Shown in pieces: positions 6,801 through 13,365 of a stretch of DNA of 18,067 bases. The notes below the pieces were generated by a model. It searched no databases and was not told the origin of the DNA. It was given only the letters and a program-made list of their open reading frames with translations. Position 1 is the stretch's first letter. Each line of letters begins with the position of its first letter. Source of the DNA: an uncultured Chromatiaceae bacterium (GTDB lineage Bacteria; Pseudomonadota; Gammaproteobacteria; Enterobacterales; Alteromonadaceae); the NCBI GenBank assembly GCA_946482615.1, contig CAMLSF010000072.1, positions 1 through 18,067 of the forward strand, written 5' to 3'. Made by a program: the position numbers and the translations under genes.

Positions 6801-9140
6801 GGGCAGGTTCAGTTTGTGGCCTTGCCCACCATTATCCGGATCGGCCGCCAGCATATTTTCATAGCTTTCGTTCATTACCAAACCTGCGTCTATAGCAGCC
6901 GCCACATTGATACGGCCTGTACCGGCGCGGTAAATCTCGGCTTTATGTTTGGTTTCCCAGCTCTCACCTTTGTACTGTACATGCATCACTTCAGGCTCAG
7001 CCGTTAACTGCAGCGCAGATTGTTTTTCTGCCACAGTCCAGTCAGGTCTGGCCTGACTGAGCAGAGCCAGAGAGCCTGCCACATGAGGAGCGGCCATAGA
7101 GGTGCCGCTGTACATACCAAAGTCAGCAGTGACAGGAGTTTCGCCTTTACTGGCAGCAAAGGGACTTTCATCGTTGGTCGCGGCATAAATATCCACACCG
7201 GGAGCAGAAACAGCGGGAACTATATGTTCAGGGTTGGCTAAACTTGGTCCTCTGGACGAGAAGCCTGCCAGCTCATCCGCCTGACTATCATCGACCACAC
7301 GCTCGACCACAGTAGCAGATAGCGTCAATTGATGGCCAGTAGGACTAACAGAGTCCAGCCAGGGGGTCAGTTGATACCACTGCGCATTGCTCAAGTGGAT
7401 CCCCGGAACCGCATAACTGTCTGTGAAAATGACGGTTCCTTCGTCACCATAGTCTGTGGCGTTGTACAAGATAAAACCTTCAGCACCACCTGCAGCAACG
7501 TTAGCAGACTTTTCAACACGACCATTACTGCCGCGTAAACAGGCCACAATAATATTGGCAGCCTGCCCCTGCCCGTCCAGATAAGGATCACCATTACTGT
7601 TGGTCAGATTGTCAAAAGTACCAGCCGCAAAAGGAGATGCGCAAAGCTCATCACCAAAATCTGCGGCTTTGACCACGACACCCGTCACAGCTTGCTGATT
7701 GACACCTCCACCAGCCAAAGCCTGAGTTGGCATGTCGGTACCACCGGTAAAATCCCCGGCTCTGGTATCAATCTCTACCCGACGCCCCGTTGTGGACGCC
7801 GCCACATTCAGTAACCAGGGTGAAGCGTGATCGATATAAGCACCATATTCAATATCACCATCACCACCTGCATTACCGGCAGAAGCAGCAACGGCAATAC
7901 CAGCCTGATGAGCACCTAAAAACGCCAGCTCCACAGCATCCTGCCAGGGTGACGTCACATTATTGACGTTGCCGATGGAGAAGTTAATGGCATCAACACC
8001 ATCGGTAACCGCATCTTCAATAGCAGCGACCAGCGCCTCACCCGGACACCCCTCCAAAGGCAAACAAACCTGATAAGAAATAATATTGGCGTGTGGTGCC
8101 ACCCCGGATAATTGAGCAAAGAGCCCTGTTTTTACCACAACACCGTCACTGGCTTCACTGACAGCTGGTACCACATAATCGACATTATTCAGCACGTTAC
8201 CAGCGGCAGTAGAAGCGGTATGCGAACCATGGCCTGATACATCTTCACCTACAGCAGGGTAAATACCCTGATAGGTATCTGTGATCACTTTGTAGCTATG
8301 CACACCTATCAGTTTATCGTTACATCTGTCGGCAAACTCATCTTTGCTGCAATCACCAGTGTAGTTGCCTGCTCCCCAAGGGTTAGTATGGTTGTAGCCA
8401 TCTCCACCTATATCAGCAAATGAGGGGTGATCAGTATTCACACCAGTGTCAATAATACCCACTATGGTACCTTCTCCTTTAAAAGGAGTGTTTTGGCTGG
8501 TTGCACCAGTCCAGACTTTATCTGCAGCAATACGTAAAGGCCCAGTGTCAGTATGTAACTGGTAAAGTTTTGAACGTTGCACTGAAACAACTTGTGGCAG
8601 TTTGGAGATTTTTTCCGCTTCTTCCTGAGTCAGTTGCAAACTGAAACCATTCAGTGCTTTGGTGTATTGTTGTCTGAATTCTTTGCTTCCTACTTGTTTC
8701 TGAATAGTCTTAAGCAGGCTCTGTTGTTCATTCAGCAAACGCTTTTGGTAAGACTCCACGGCAGGTTCCGTAGCCTGCCCCTGCACATATAATTTCTGCC
8801 GGGTTTTGACCTTAGCCTGTTGTGCCAACTGCTGACTATAGACACTGACTGAAGGGGTAGCCAAACGCACTATATACACCTGCTCACCTTGCAGATCGGC
8901 TTCAGGTACAAATTTCGCTTTAGGTTGAATCTGGACGTTAAGCCCGTCATTAACCAGCAACTTATTCTGATCTGTCTGAACTGTATGGAGTTTTTTTCGC
9001 TTAGATTCAGAAACAGAGACAGCTTTCAACTGATGTGGATTGGTTGTGGCTTGATTAGGCAGTAAACCTGTTGCGGCTTGCGCTGCGGCTGCCCCATACA
9101 AGGCTGCAGCTACCGCACAAAATAGTGTTTTAATTCTCAC
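3894..9140 (-). CDS. Large secreted subtilisin-like (S8) serine protease with PA insert, PKD-like repeat and GlyGly-CTERM-like tail
   Basis: About 1748 aa from a GTG at 9140 with GGAGA five bases upstream. This start gives a clean signal peptide (VRIKTLFCAV..., cut near AQA); the longer ATG form from 9200 adds a 20-residue polar head and has no good ribosome site. Domains in order: I9-type propeptide about 80-195 (VYIVRLATPS, ALNGFSLQLT); S8 core with Asp231 (IIDTGVNTDH), His304 (GHGSHTAS), oxyanion Asn423 (SAGNAGG) and Ser681 (GTSMAAPHVAG); a PA domain about 475-590 between Asn and Ser; a long middle without a recognised enzyme motif; a cadherin/Ig-like repeat about 1505-1620; a PKD-like repeat about 1622-1708; and at the end KKSSGSIGAWLLAF... 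plus RR, a GlyGly-CTERM-like sorting tail. Proteins with such tails go through type II secretion and are processed by rhombosortase in related bacteria. Probable role is extracellular or surface protein degradation. Substrate unknown. Confidence 0.92.
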   Translation of the reverse strand: MRIKTLFCAVAAALYGAAAAQAATGLLPNQATTNPHQLKAVSVSESKRKKLHTVQTDQNKLLVNDGLNVQIQPKAKFVPEADLQGEQVYIVRLATPSVSVYSQQLAQQAKVKTRQKLYVQGQATEPAVESYQKRLLNEQQSLLKTIQKQVGSKEFRQQYTKALNGFSLQLTQEEAEKISKLPQVVSVQRSKLYQLHTDTGPLRIAADKVWTGATSQNTPFKGEGTIVGIIDTGVNTDHPSFADIGGDGYNHTNPWGAGNYTGDCSKDEFADRCNDKLIGVHSYKVITDTYQGIYPAVGEDVSGHGSHTASTAAGNVLNNVDYVVPAVSEASDGVVVKTGLFAQLSGVAPHANIISYQVCLPLEGCPGEALVAAIEDAVTDGVDAINFSIGNVNNVTSPWQDAVELAFLGAHQAGIAVAASAGNAGGDGDIEYGAYIDHASPWLLNVAASTTGRRVEIDTRAGDFTGGTDMPTQALAGGGVNQQAVTGVVVKAADFGDELCASPFAAGTFDNLTNSNGDPYLDGQGQAANIIVACLRGSNGRVEKSANVAAGGAEGFILYNATDYGDEGTVIFTDSYAVPGIHLSNAQWYQLTPWLDSVSPTGHQLTLSATVVERVVDDSQADELAGFSSRGPSLANPEHIVPAVSAPGVDIYAATNDESPFAASKGETPVTADFGMYSGTSMAAPHVAGSLALLSQARPDWTVAEKQSALQLTAEPEVMHVQYKGESWETKHKAEIYRAGTGRINVAAAIDAGLVMNESYENMLAADPDNGGQGHKLNLPELVNFHCKPVCNWVRTFTATKDGSWTLTTDEVTNWSGNYSDRFVQQGVKIEMIPAKFSLKAGETQSVLVRASITNTQDIFSNSEVELHSHLMITEDNAKAPAMRMPMVFKYDNGDLPDRLELTAHRNNSSYQINDMPMPEAAAPVARVYATTKATVETVTLPKDDDFVFPWNYPDDSAVADVMDEAVHSFWIEVPENSKRLIVENLAHKGSSSALAYNYGNTVVYVGKDFDADGVIEPETELLCMSSHIVLNNFCNINEPDAGQYWAMLYNPNEYKEAGTDTFEYAYGVVSGELATDLTLDALAATNGVEPVDLTFRWNKPDMVKGDIYYTGFDLGSSAANAGNLGFVPLKLLRGDDDVSLSSSKTKVLVGQSVDFTFAALPNLSGADRDFSITATIPAGLVVNTEQIKVSDDTIVTEVSLADGVLTLKGNQKNTLGVSPSYLVSTSETDAMCRIPDFGQNNDKYVDLSEFGFGPSFGDTPDMLRNGTEITYSMMFADGEGFGLYNNAFAKSPAMYIRGNGNISFESMPYFWPAHNPFPYDSFPYQAMGVLWRGWGGVPFEMTAMATPYDEWNGEGITLASTQSGWAIVEWDGSRSMPYLGIDPVTSEPLYGDNGDRFDYEVIFNTKTRFGKGEHEIYMAYDSLEFNGSYRGSVGLQGYKGQTYSFGPLEGYLGVQYALDDLDSKLSEGLVLCYDYVGPESSLFSVTVPAMVKASATASDLIVSATSSIAGMEDIQMSLSVEVPGNITLGAIGNKTVAEEGELTGIQVLYSDDLNTSNTISVSGDHISATVDGHAAGDTFSIKPAADFSGTTLVTVTVADVENPADKASTSFELVVTPVNDAPVAKVVHNSATGAAGSSIVLDASGSSDIDGDVLNYSWKQTAGATISSVADGAKFTLSQVTAGSYSFEVVVSDGQLTDSATVTLSVTDKEVSTDVSKKSSGSIGAWLLAFMAALVLVRRQQQATKAS

Positions 9141-9237
9141 TGGATTCTCCAACTTATTTTTATTGTGGTCTGTCGGTTGTTTTTCCACCGACTTACCCAT
9201 CTAAACATCCATCAGAAGCAGTGGTCGATTGCTTTGC

Positions 9238-9257
9238 TGTAGCATTTTGTAGCATTT
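9238..9257 (+). promoter_or_regulatory. Tandem 10-bp direct repeats, candidate response-regulator site
   Basis: TGTAGCATTT occurs twice, back to back (9238-9247 and 9248-9257), so the copies are one helical turn apart. OmpR-family regulators bind as head-to-tail dimers to direct repeats with this spacing. The site lies about 75-95 bases upstream of the ATG of mipA, in the control region of an operon that encodes such a regulator. The protease gene diverges on the other side and could be co-regulated. Confidence 0.45.
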
Positions 9258-9331
9258 AAATTTTGCAGCAGATTTTCAGTAACAGACTTGATAAAGTGCA
9301 GAACATAAAGCTCAGACCTGATGTAAAACTG

Positions 9332-10144
9332 ATGAAATCGCTGTTGTATGTTGTGTTGCTGTGTTTCAGCCCCCTGCTTACTGCCAATCCGCAAATTGAA
9401 CAAGGCTGGAGTTTTGCCTTATCTGCAGGCCAAGGAGCAATTCAGACCCCTTTAAGTTTCAGGGATGACGTTGAAGGGAACCTGTTGCCTTCTGTCAGCT
9501 ATTACGGTGAACGCTTTTATCTGGAAAATTCATTTGTTGGTTATTCATTGCTGGAGACCGAGGATGTTTATCTGGATCTCGTGGGTCAATTGAATGACGA
9601 CGGCTACTTTTTTGTGCTTGATGGCATCAATAAATTTGGCTGGTGGGATGCGCTTGGTATGACGCGTTTTCATGGCCCGGTTTATCCACCCGGCTATTTT
9701 GAACCCATTAAACGCCATTTGTCTTACATGACAGGGTTAAGCGGAACCTGGCTGACGTCGCTGGTGAATGTCCGTAGTCAATGGCTCAAAGATATTAGTG
9801 CGGGCCATCATGGTACTGAGCTACATCTGGCGTTACACCGTGATTTTTTATGGCAGAAATTCAAAGTACGCCTCAATGGCGGCTGGGTTTATAAAGATGC
9901 GGACTTATATAACTATTACTATAACGTGCGCCCCCATGAACTGAATAATTCCGCCAGCCACTTTAATCTGAGTTCAGGCTGGAGCCAGTACTACGGTTTT
10001 ACTTTAAGTTATAGCCTCAGTGATGACTGGGCATTGCAATGGCATTGGCAAAAAACTTACTTACCACAAAGCCTGGATCCAAGCCCATTGCTACGACGTC
10101 TGAACTATAAAACCCAGTTTATTGGCGTGAGATATCAATTCTGA
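9332..10144 (+). CDS. MipA/OmpV-family outer-membrane protein
   Basis: I start it at the ATG at 9332, giving 270 aa with a signal peptide (MKSLLYVVLLCFSPLLTA, cut before NPQ); an upstream in-frame ATG at 9263 only adds a polar leader. The mature part is rich in alternating hydrophobic and aromatic strands and ends in YQF, with the final Phe typical of outer-membrane beta-barrels. Motifs (LPSVSYYGERFYLENSFVGY, a turn with Asp and Gly repeats, and a final 'K-x-Q-F-I-G-V-R-Y-Q-F' strand) fit the MipA/OmpV family, some members of which act as scaffolds for peptidoglycan enzymes or respond to stress. Its stop overlaps the next start (TGATG), so it is translationally coupled to the DUF3019 gene. 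The ribosome site is weak. Confidence 0.8.
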   Translation: MKSLLYVVLLCFSPLLTANPQIEQGWSFALSAGQGAIQTPLSFRDDVEGNLLPSVSYYGERFYLENSFVGYSLLETEDVYLDLVGQLNDDGYFFVLDGINKFGWWDALGMTRFHGPVYPPGYFEPIKRHLSYMTGLSGTWLTSLVNVRSQWLKDISAGHHGTELHLALHRDFLWQKFKVRLNGGWVYKDADLYNYYYNVRPHELNNSASHFNLSSGWSQYYGFTLSYSLSDDWALQWHWQKTYLPQSLDPSPLLRRLNYKTQFIGVRYQF

Positions 10145-10524
10145 TGAAACAACACTGGCGCTTCTGTGGCATAGTTTTGAGCTTGGTTGCCGCGCCAGTG
10201 GCAGCAACAGAATTATTAGTACTGGAACCATCCACCTGTGTGTTGACCAATGAAAGCCCTCGCTGCCAAATTCAGTTAAAAATCAGCTTCGTGACCACAA
10301 CAGCAGGGCGTTATTGTATAGAAACCTCACTAGACCAACAGAGTCATTGCATTACGCTACAACCTCAACAACACAACCAGTTGGAACTGCCTGTCGACAG
10401 TCAGCAGGATGTACAAATACGGCTGCGTGGCCCTGATCAACAGTTATATGCCCACGCCAGTCTGAAACTCGCCACTTATAAACCCAAACGCCACAAACGT
10501 GGCTACTTATGGAATATGCTCTGA
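10144..10524 (+). CDS. DUF3019-family exported protein
   Basis: A 126-aa protein with a signal peptide (MKQHWRFCGIVLSLVAAPVA, cut near ATE) and a small beta-rich body. Four cysteines at 32, 41, 58 and 69 (STCVLTNE, RCQIQL, RYCIET, SHCITL) fit two disulfides and the 'L-x-P-x-x-C-V ... C ... Y-C' pattern of DUF3019, a family of unknown function usually encoded beside MipA-like and two-component genes. The tail is basic (KPKRHKRGYLW). It overlaps both neighbours by one base (TGATG at each junction), so its amount is probably tied to theirs. A periplasmic partner or ligand-sensing accessory for the kinase is inference only. Confidence 0.75.
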   Translation: MKQHWRFCGIVLSLVAAPVAATELLVLEPSTCVLTNESPRCQIQLKISFVTTTAGRYCIETSLDQQSHCITLQPQQHNQLELPVDSQQDVQIRLRGPDQQLYAHASLKLATYKPKRHKRGYLWNML

Positions 10525-11219
10525 TGCATGAAGATAGCCGGTTACTACTGATTGAAGATGACAGCGGTTTGGCGACAGTCATCACTGAATATTTAACAGA
10601 GCACCAGATCCGGGTCAGCCATGCCAACAGTGCAGCCACTGCCTTAGTCAATCAGCAGCAGTTTGATTTAATACTGTGCGACATTATGCTGCCCGACGCC
10701 AGCGGTCTGGACTTATTGAAACAGCTACAGCAACGCTGGGCCTGCCCTGTGTTGTTTTTAACGGCACTGAGCTCAGAGCAGGATCAAATTTGTGGTCTGG
10801 AAGCAGGAGCTGCGGATTATTTGTGTAAACCTATAGACCCCTCTTTGCTGCTCGCCAGGATCCGCAGCGCATTACGTCTTACCCGTAAAGAGCTGCATCA
10901 AAATATCAAACTGCATGATTTAGTATTGGATCGGACCTTAAACCAGGCCTTTTTGGCAGGAAACTCGCTACAGATGACAAATCTGGAATTTGATATTTTA
11001 TGGTTTTTTGCCAGCCATCACGGCAAGGTCATACACAGAGATTTGTTATTTAAACATATAGTGGGTCGTGATTATGACGGACTGGACAGAGCCATTGATG
11101 TAAAGATCAGCAGACTCAGGCGAAAAATTGAAGAGTTGGCGGTACAAGGTCTGGCTATACTGACCGTCAGAGGTCAGGGCTATCTGTTCCATTACCATAA
11201 AGACTTGCCTCAGGGTTAG
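10524..11219 (+). CDS. OmpR-family response regulator
   Basis: 231 aa from the ATG at 10524, which overlaps the DUF3019 stop; the earlier in-frame ATG at 10509 would lie inside that gene. The receiver domain (about 5-118) has acidic residues E11, D12 and D13, phospho-acceptor D53 (LILCDIMLPD), T80 (LFLTAL) and K102 (YLCKPID). The C-terminal winged-helix DNA-binding domain (about 130-228) shows TNLEFDILWF, the positively charged recognition helix in AIDVKISRLRRKIE, and TVRGQGYLF. It should be phosphorylated by the kinase encoded 12 bases downstream and control transcription, probably including its own operon through the repeats at 9238-9257. The arrangement resembles RstA/RstB, but target genes cannot be named from sequence. 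Confidence 0.93.
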   Translation: MHEDSRLLLIEDDSGLATVITEYLTEHQIRVSHANSAATALVNQQQFDLILCDIMLPDASGLDLLKQLQQRWACPVLFLTALSSEQDQICGLEAGAADYLCKPIDPSLLLARIRSALRLTRKELHQNIKLHDLVLDRTLNQAFLAGNSLQMTNLEFDILWFFASHHGKVIHRDLLFKHIVGRDYDGLDRAIDVKISRLRRKIEELAVQGLAILTVRGQGYLFHYHKDLPQG

Positions 11220-11231
11220 GATGGATCACTG

Positions 11232-12395
11232 ATGCGCAAACAGTTTGTGTTACTCTATTTAGTTCTGTTTTGCTCCAGCGCGTTGTTGTTATGGTCCCTG
11301 AGCCAATTTTATCAACATCTGACCGAAGACAAGCTCAGTTATCAGCTCAATATAGAGCAGGTATTTGATACCCGTGCACTGCAGCTGCAAAGTCTGGATA
11401 AATCCAGCCTGTATTTGCCTCCGGAACTGGACAGCTTATTACGGCAAGGCGAAGTCATAGCTGTGGATTTACCGTCCAGGCAAAGCCTGTACTACAGGCA
11501 AGGATCAAACGCCAATCAGGTACTGCAACTAGGCCCTCTGGCTGCAACCCAACAGACCCCTTTACCCTGGCTGGATCTGCTGATTTACGGTGGTTTAGCC
11601 TTGTTGTTTCTGTTTTTATTGTTGCCATTATTCAGAGATATCAAGAAATTAAGTTCTGTCACTCTGGCTTTTGCTGACCAACCCTCTGAGTTAAAAACCG
11701 GAATAGATAAACACTCCAGTTTGTATCCTCTGGCCTCCAGCGTAGAGCAGATGGCCAGCCAAATTCATCGGCTACTGAGCTTTAATCAGGACATGTCACG
11801 CACCATAGCCCATGAAACCCGCACCCCTCTGGCACGAATGAAGTTCACTTTGGGTTTGGCTCATTCCCAGCTAGAGGAGAAACACCGGCAGAGGTTAATA
11901 CAGGATATTGAGGAAATTGATGCTTTAGTCAGTAACTATCTGGACTTTTCCAGAATCGAAGTATTTAAAGAGCAGAAGCTGCAACAGATACAAAGCTCTG
12001 TCTGGTTAAACGAACTGGCGGACAAATTTGACGTCTACCAAAGCGAATTACAGCTGAGTTTTGAATCACCACTGGACTACTTTGAAGCTCTACCTGCGCC
12101 TCTTTTGTTGGCAGCACAAAATCTGGTCAGCAACGCTTTGCGTTATGCCCGCTCAGAAATCAGAGTTACTCTTTATATTTACGGGCAACAATACTGTCTG
12201 CAGGTCCAAGACGACGGTGCAGGTTTATCTGAAGATCCTGACATGTTACAGCGTTTGTTCCGTCGCGGCGATAACAGCTCAGGTTTTGGTTTAGGCCTTT
12301 ATATAGTGGCAAAAGTGGCAGAATGGCATAAAGGTAAGCTGGATATCAGCAATACGCCCGGAGCCTGCATCAGGTTATTGTGGCCGAAAGCTTAG
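11232..12395 (+). CDS. Membrane sensor histidine kinase
   Basis: 387 aa. TM1 about residues 5-22, a short periplasmic sensor region of about 85 residues, TM2 about 114-135, a HAMP-like linker (RDIKKLSSVTLAFAD ... LYPLASSVEQMASQI, about 136-184), a dimerisation domain with phospho-acceptor His194 (TIAHETRTPLARMKF), then a HATPase_c domain with N301 (QNLVSNALRYA), DDGAGL (327-332) and GFGLGLYIV. Order and motifs match RstB/PhoR-type kinases that pair with OmpR-family regulators. The small sensor domain shows no recognised fold, so the signal is unknown; the co-encoded MipA and DUF3019 proteins suggest an envelope cue (inference). Its stop overlaps the stop of the convergent EAL gene by four bases, leaving no room for a terminator. 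Confidence 0.93.
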   Translation: MRKQFVLLYLVLFCSSALLLWSLSQFYQHLTEDKLSYQLNIEQVFDTRALQLQSLDKSSLYLPPELDSLLRQGEVIAVDLPSRQSLYYRQGSNANQVLQLGPLAATQQTPLPWLDLLIYGGLALLFLFLLLPLFRDIKKLSSVTLAFADQPSELKTGIDKHSSLYPLASSVEQMASQIHRLLSFNQDMSRTIAHETRTPLARMKFTLGLAHSQLEEKHRQRLIQDIEEIDALVSNYLDFSRIEVFKEQKLQQIQSSVWLNELADKFDVYQSELQLSFESPLDYFEALPAPLLLAAQNLVSNALRYARSEIRVTLYIYGQQYCLQVQDDGAGLSEDPDMLQRLFRRGDNSSGFGLGLYIVAKVAEWHKGKLDISNTPGACIRLLWPKA

Positions 12396-13162
12396 CGCCA
12401 GCCATTGATCTCAGAACGACTAAGTAACTTTTCTAATTGTGGTTTAGCAAAGTAGTAGCCCTGATACCAGCTAATTCCTGCGGCCACCAGATAATCCAGC
12501 TCAGCTTTGCTTTCCACCCCCTCTGCAAGAACCTTTGTACCCAGCTCACCAGACACGGTCAGAATTCCTTTCAATACAGCTTGTTTGACTGAATCCTTAT
12601 CAATATCCCGTATTAACCCCATATCCAGCTTTAAAACTGCTGGTCTTAATGAGGTTAACCAGGCTAAACCCGCATAACCAGAGCCAAAGTCGTCTATCGC
12701 AGTAATAAAACCACGTTTGGCATAACTTTCAAAAATACGCTTGAGTTTGGCCTGATCGGTAATTTGTTCACCTTCTGTCACTTCAAACATAATTTGAGTG
12801 ATATCAAAACCAAACAGATCAGCGGCTTCAATAGTGGCGCGGATACAGGTTTCAGGGTTATAAACGGCATTGGGCAGGAAGTTGATACTTAACAGTTTTT
12901 TTAAACCAAGCCTGGACGCTGTTTCTATAGCCTTAACCCGGCAGGCCTGATCAAAGTAGTATTTATTGCTGTCATTGATATGCTCAAACACCCAGCCAGC
13001 GCCTTGCCCCTCCGGACCCCGCACCAAAGCCTCGTAGCCAACAACATCCTGCGTTGACCAATCAATAATAGGCTGGAATGCCATACGGATTTCAAAACCA
13101 AGTGATTGACCGCTTAAACAGTCCATGCAGCTTTGTTGTTTAATTTGTTGAGGAAATTCCAT
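12392..13162 (-). CDS. Stand-alone EAL-domain cyclic-di-GMP phosphodiesterase
   Basis: 256 aa, essentially one EAL domain (about 25-250), which hydrolyses c-di-GMP to pGpG. Residues needed for activity are present: E44 in YEALVRG, N94 (INFLPN), E127 (FEVTEGE), D157-D158 (IDDFGSGYAGL), K178 (LKLD), E214 in AEGVES and Q234. It should therefore be active, not degenerate. The N-terminus has no TM segment or sensor domain but carries Cys12-x-x-Cys15 (SCMDC), a possible redox or metal site. It starts at ATG with a GGGGG-rich ribosome site (GGGGGTGTTTTATG). It converges on the kinase gene and overlaps it by four bases; a functional link is not shown. Confidence 0.9.
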   Translation of the reverse strand: MEFPQQIKQQSCMDCLSGQSLGFEIRMAFQPIIDWSTQDVVGYEALVRGPEGQGAGWVFEHINDSNKYYFDQACRVKAIETASRLGLKKLLSINFLPNAVYNPETCIRATIEAADLFGFDITQIMFEVTEGEQITDQAKLKRIFESYAKRGFITAIDDFGSGYAGLAWLTSLRPAVLKLDMGLIRDIDKDSVKQAVLKGILTVSGELGTKVLAEGVESKAELDYLVAAGISWYQGYYFAKPQLEKLLSRSEINGWR

Positions 13163-13214
13163 AAAACACCCCCGATTGAGCTTTGTGTTTCACCTTAGAT
13201 GACAGCACAGTAAA

Positions 13215-13233
13215 AACGCAAGTCAGTTGCGTT
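13215..13233. promoter_or_regulatory. Perfect 7-bp-arm inverted repeat between divergent EAL and ubiD genes
   Basis: AACGCAAGTCAGTTGCGTT is a perfect dyad with a 5-base centre. On the minus strand its second arm forms TTGCGT, a possible -35 for the EAL gene, with TAAGGT 18 bases on as a possible -10, so it could be an operator. It is followed by T residues on the minus strand and so also resembles a weak terminator, but no minus-strand gene ends there. Confidence 0.35.
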
Positions 13234-13330
13234 CAGATCTCTGACTATGTCTGCTGGACCAGCCAGCCCTCAGCTACGTATTAAGCAGGACGGCAAAACA
13301 GCTCAGGCTGGTTTGCCAAAGTCAGGCATG

Positions 13331-13336
13331 TATAAT
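13331..13336 (+). promoter_or_regulatory. Probable -10 element of the ubiD operon
   Basis: A perfect TATAAT, preceded directly by TG, lies 30 bases upstream of the ubiD ATG. No good -35 is visible at 16-18 bases (CTGGTT at 13308-13313 is poor), so the promoter may depend on the -10 region or an activator. Confidence 0.5.
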
Positions 13337-13365
13337 AGTCCCACACTAAGCTGAGCCCGAGCCTT

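Noticed and set aside
9141..9200. Upstream ATG start of the S8 protease
   Set aside because: It puts a 20-residue polar stretch before the signal peptide and lacks a ribosome site, whereas GTG at 9140 has GGAGA at good spacing.
9263..9331. N-terminal extension of the MipA-like protein
   Set aside because: The signal peptide begins at the ATG at 9332; the earlier 23 residues are polar and overlap the promoter region.
10352..10651. Minus-strand frame of 99 codons opposite DUF3019 and the regulator
   Set aside because: Antisense shadow of two well-supported genes with no family resemblance.
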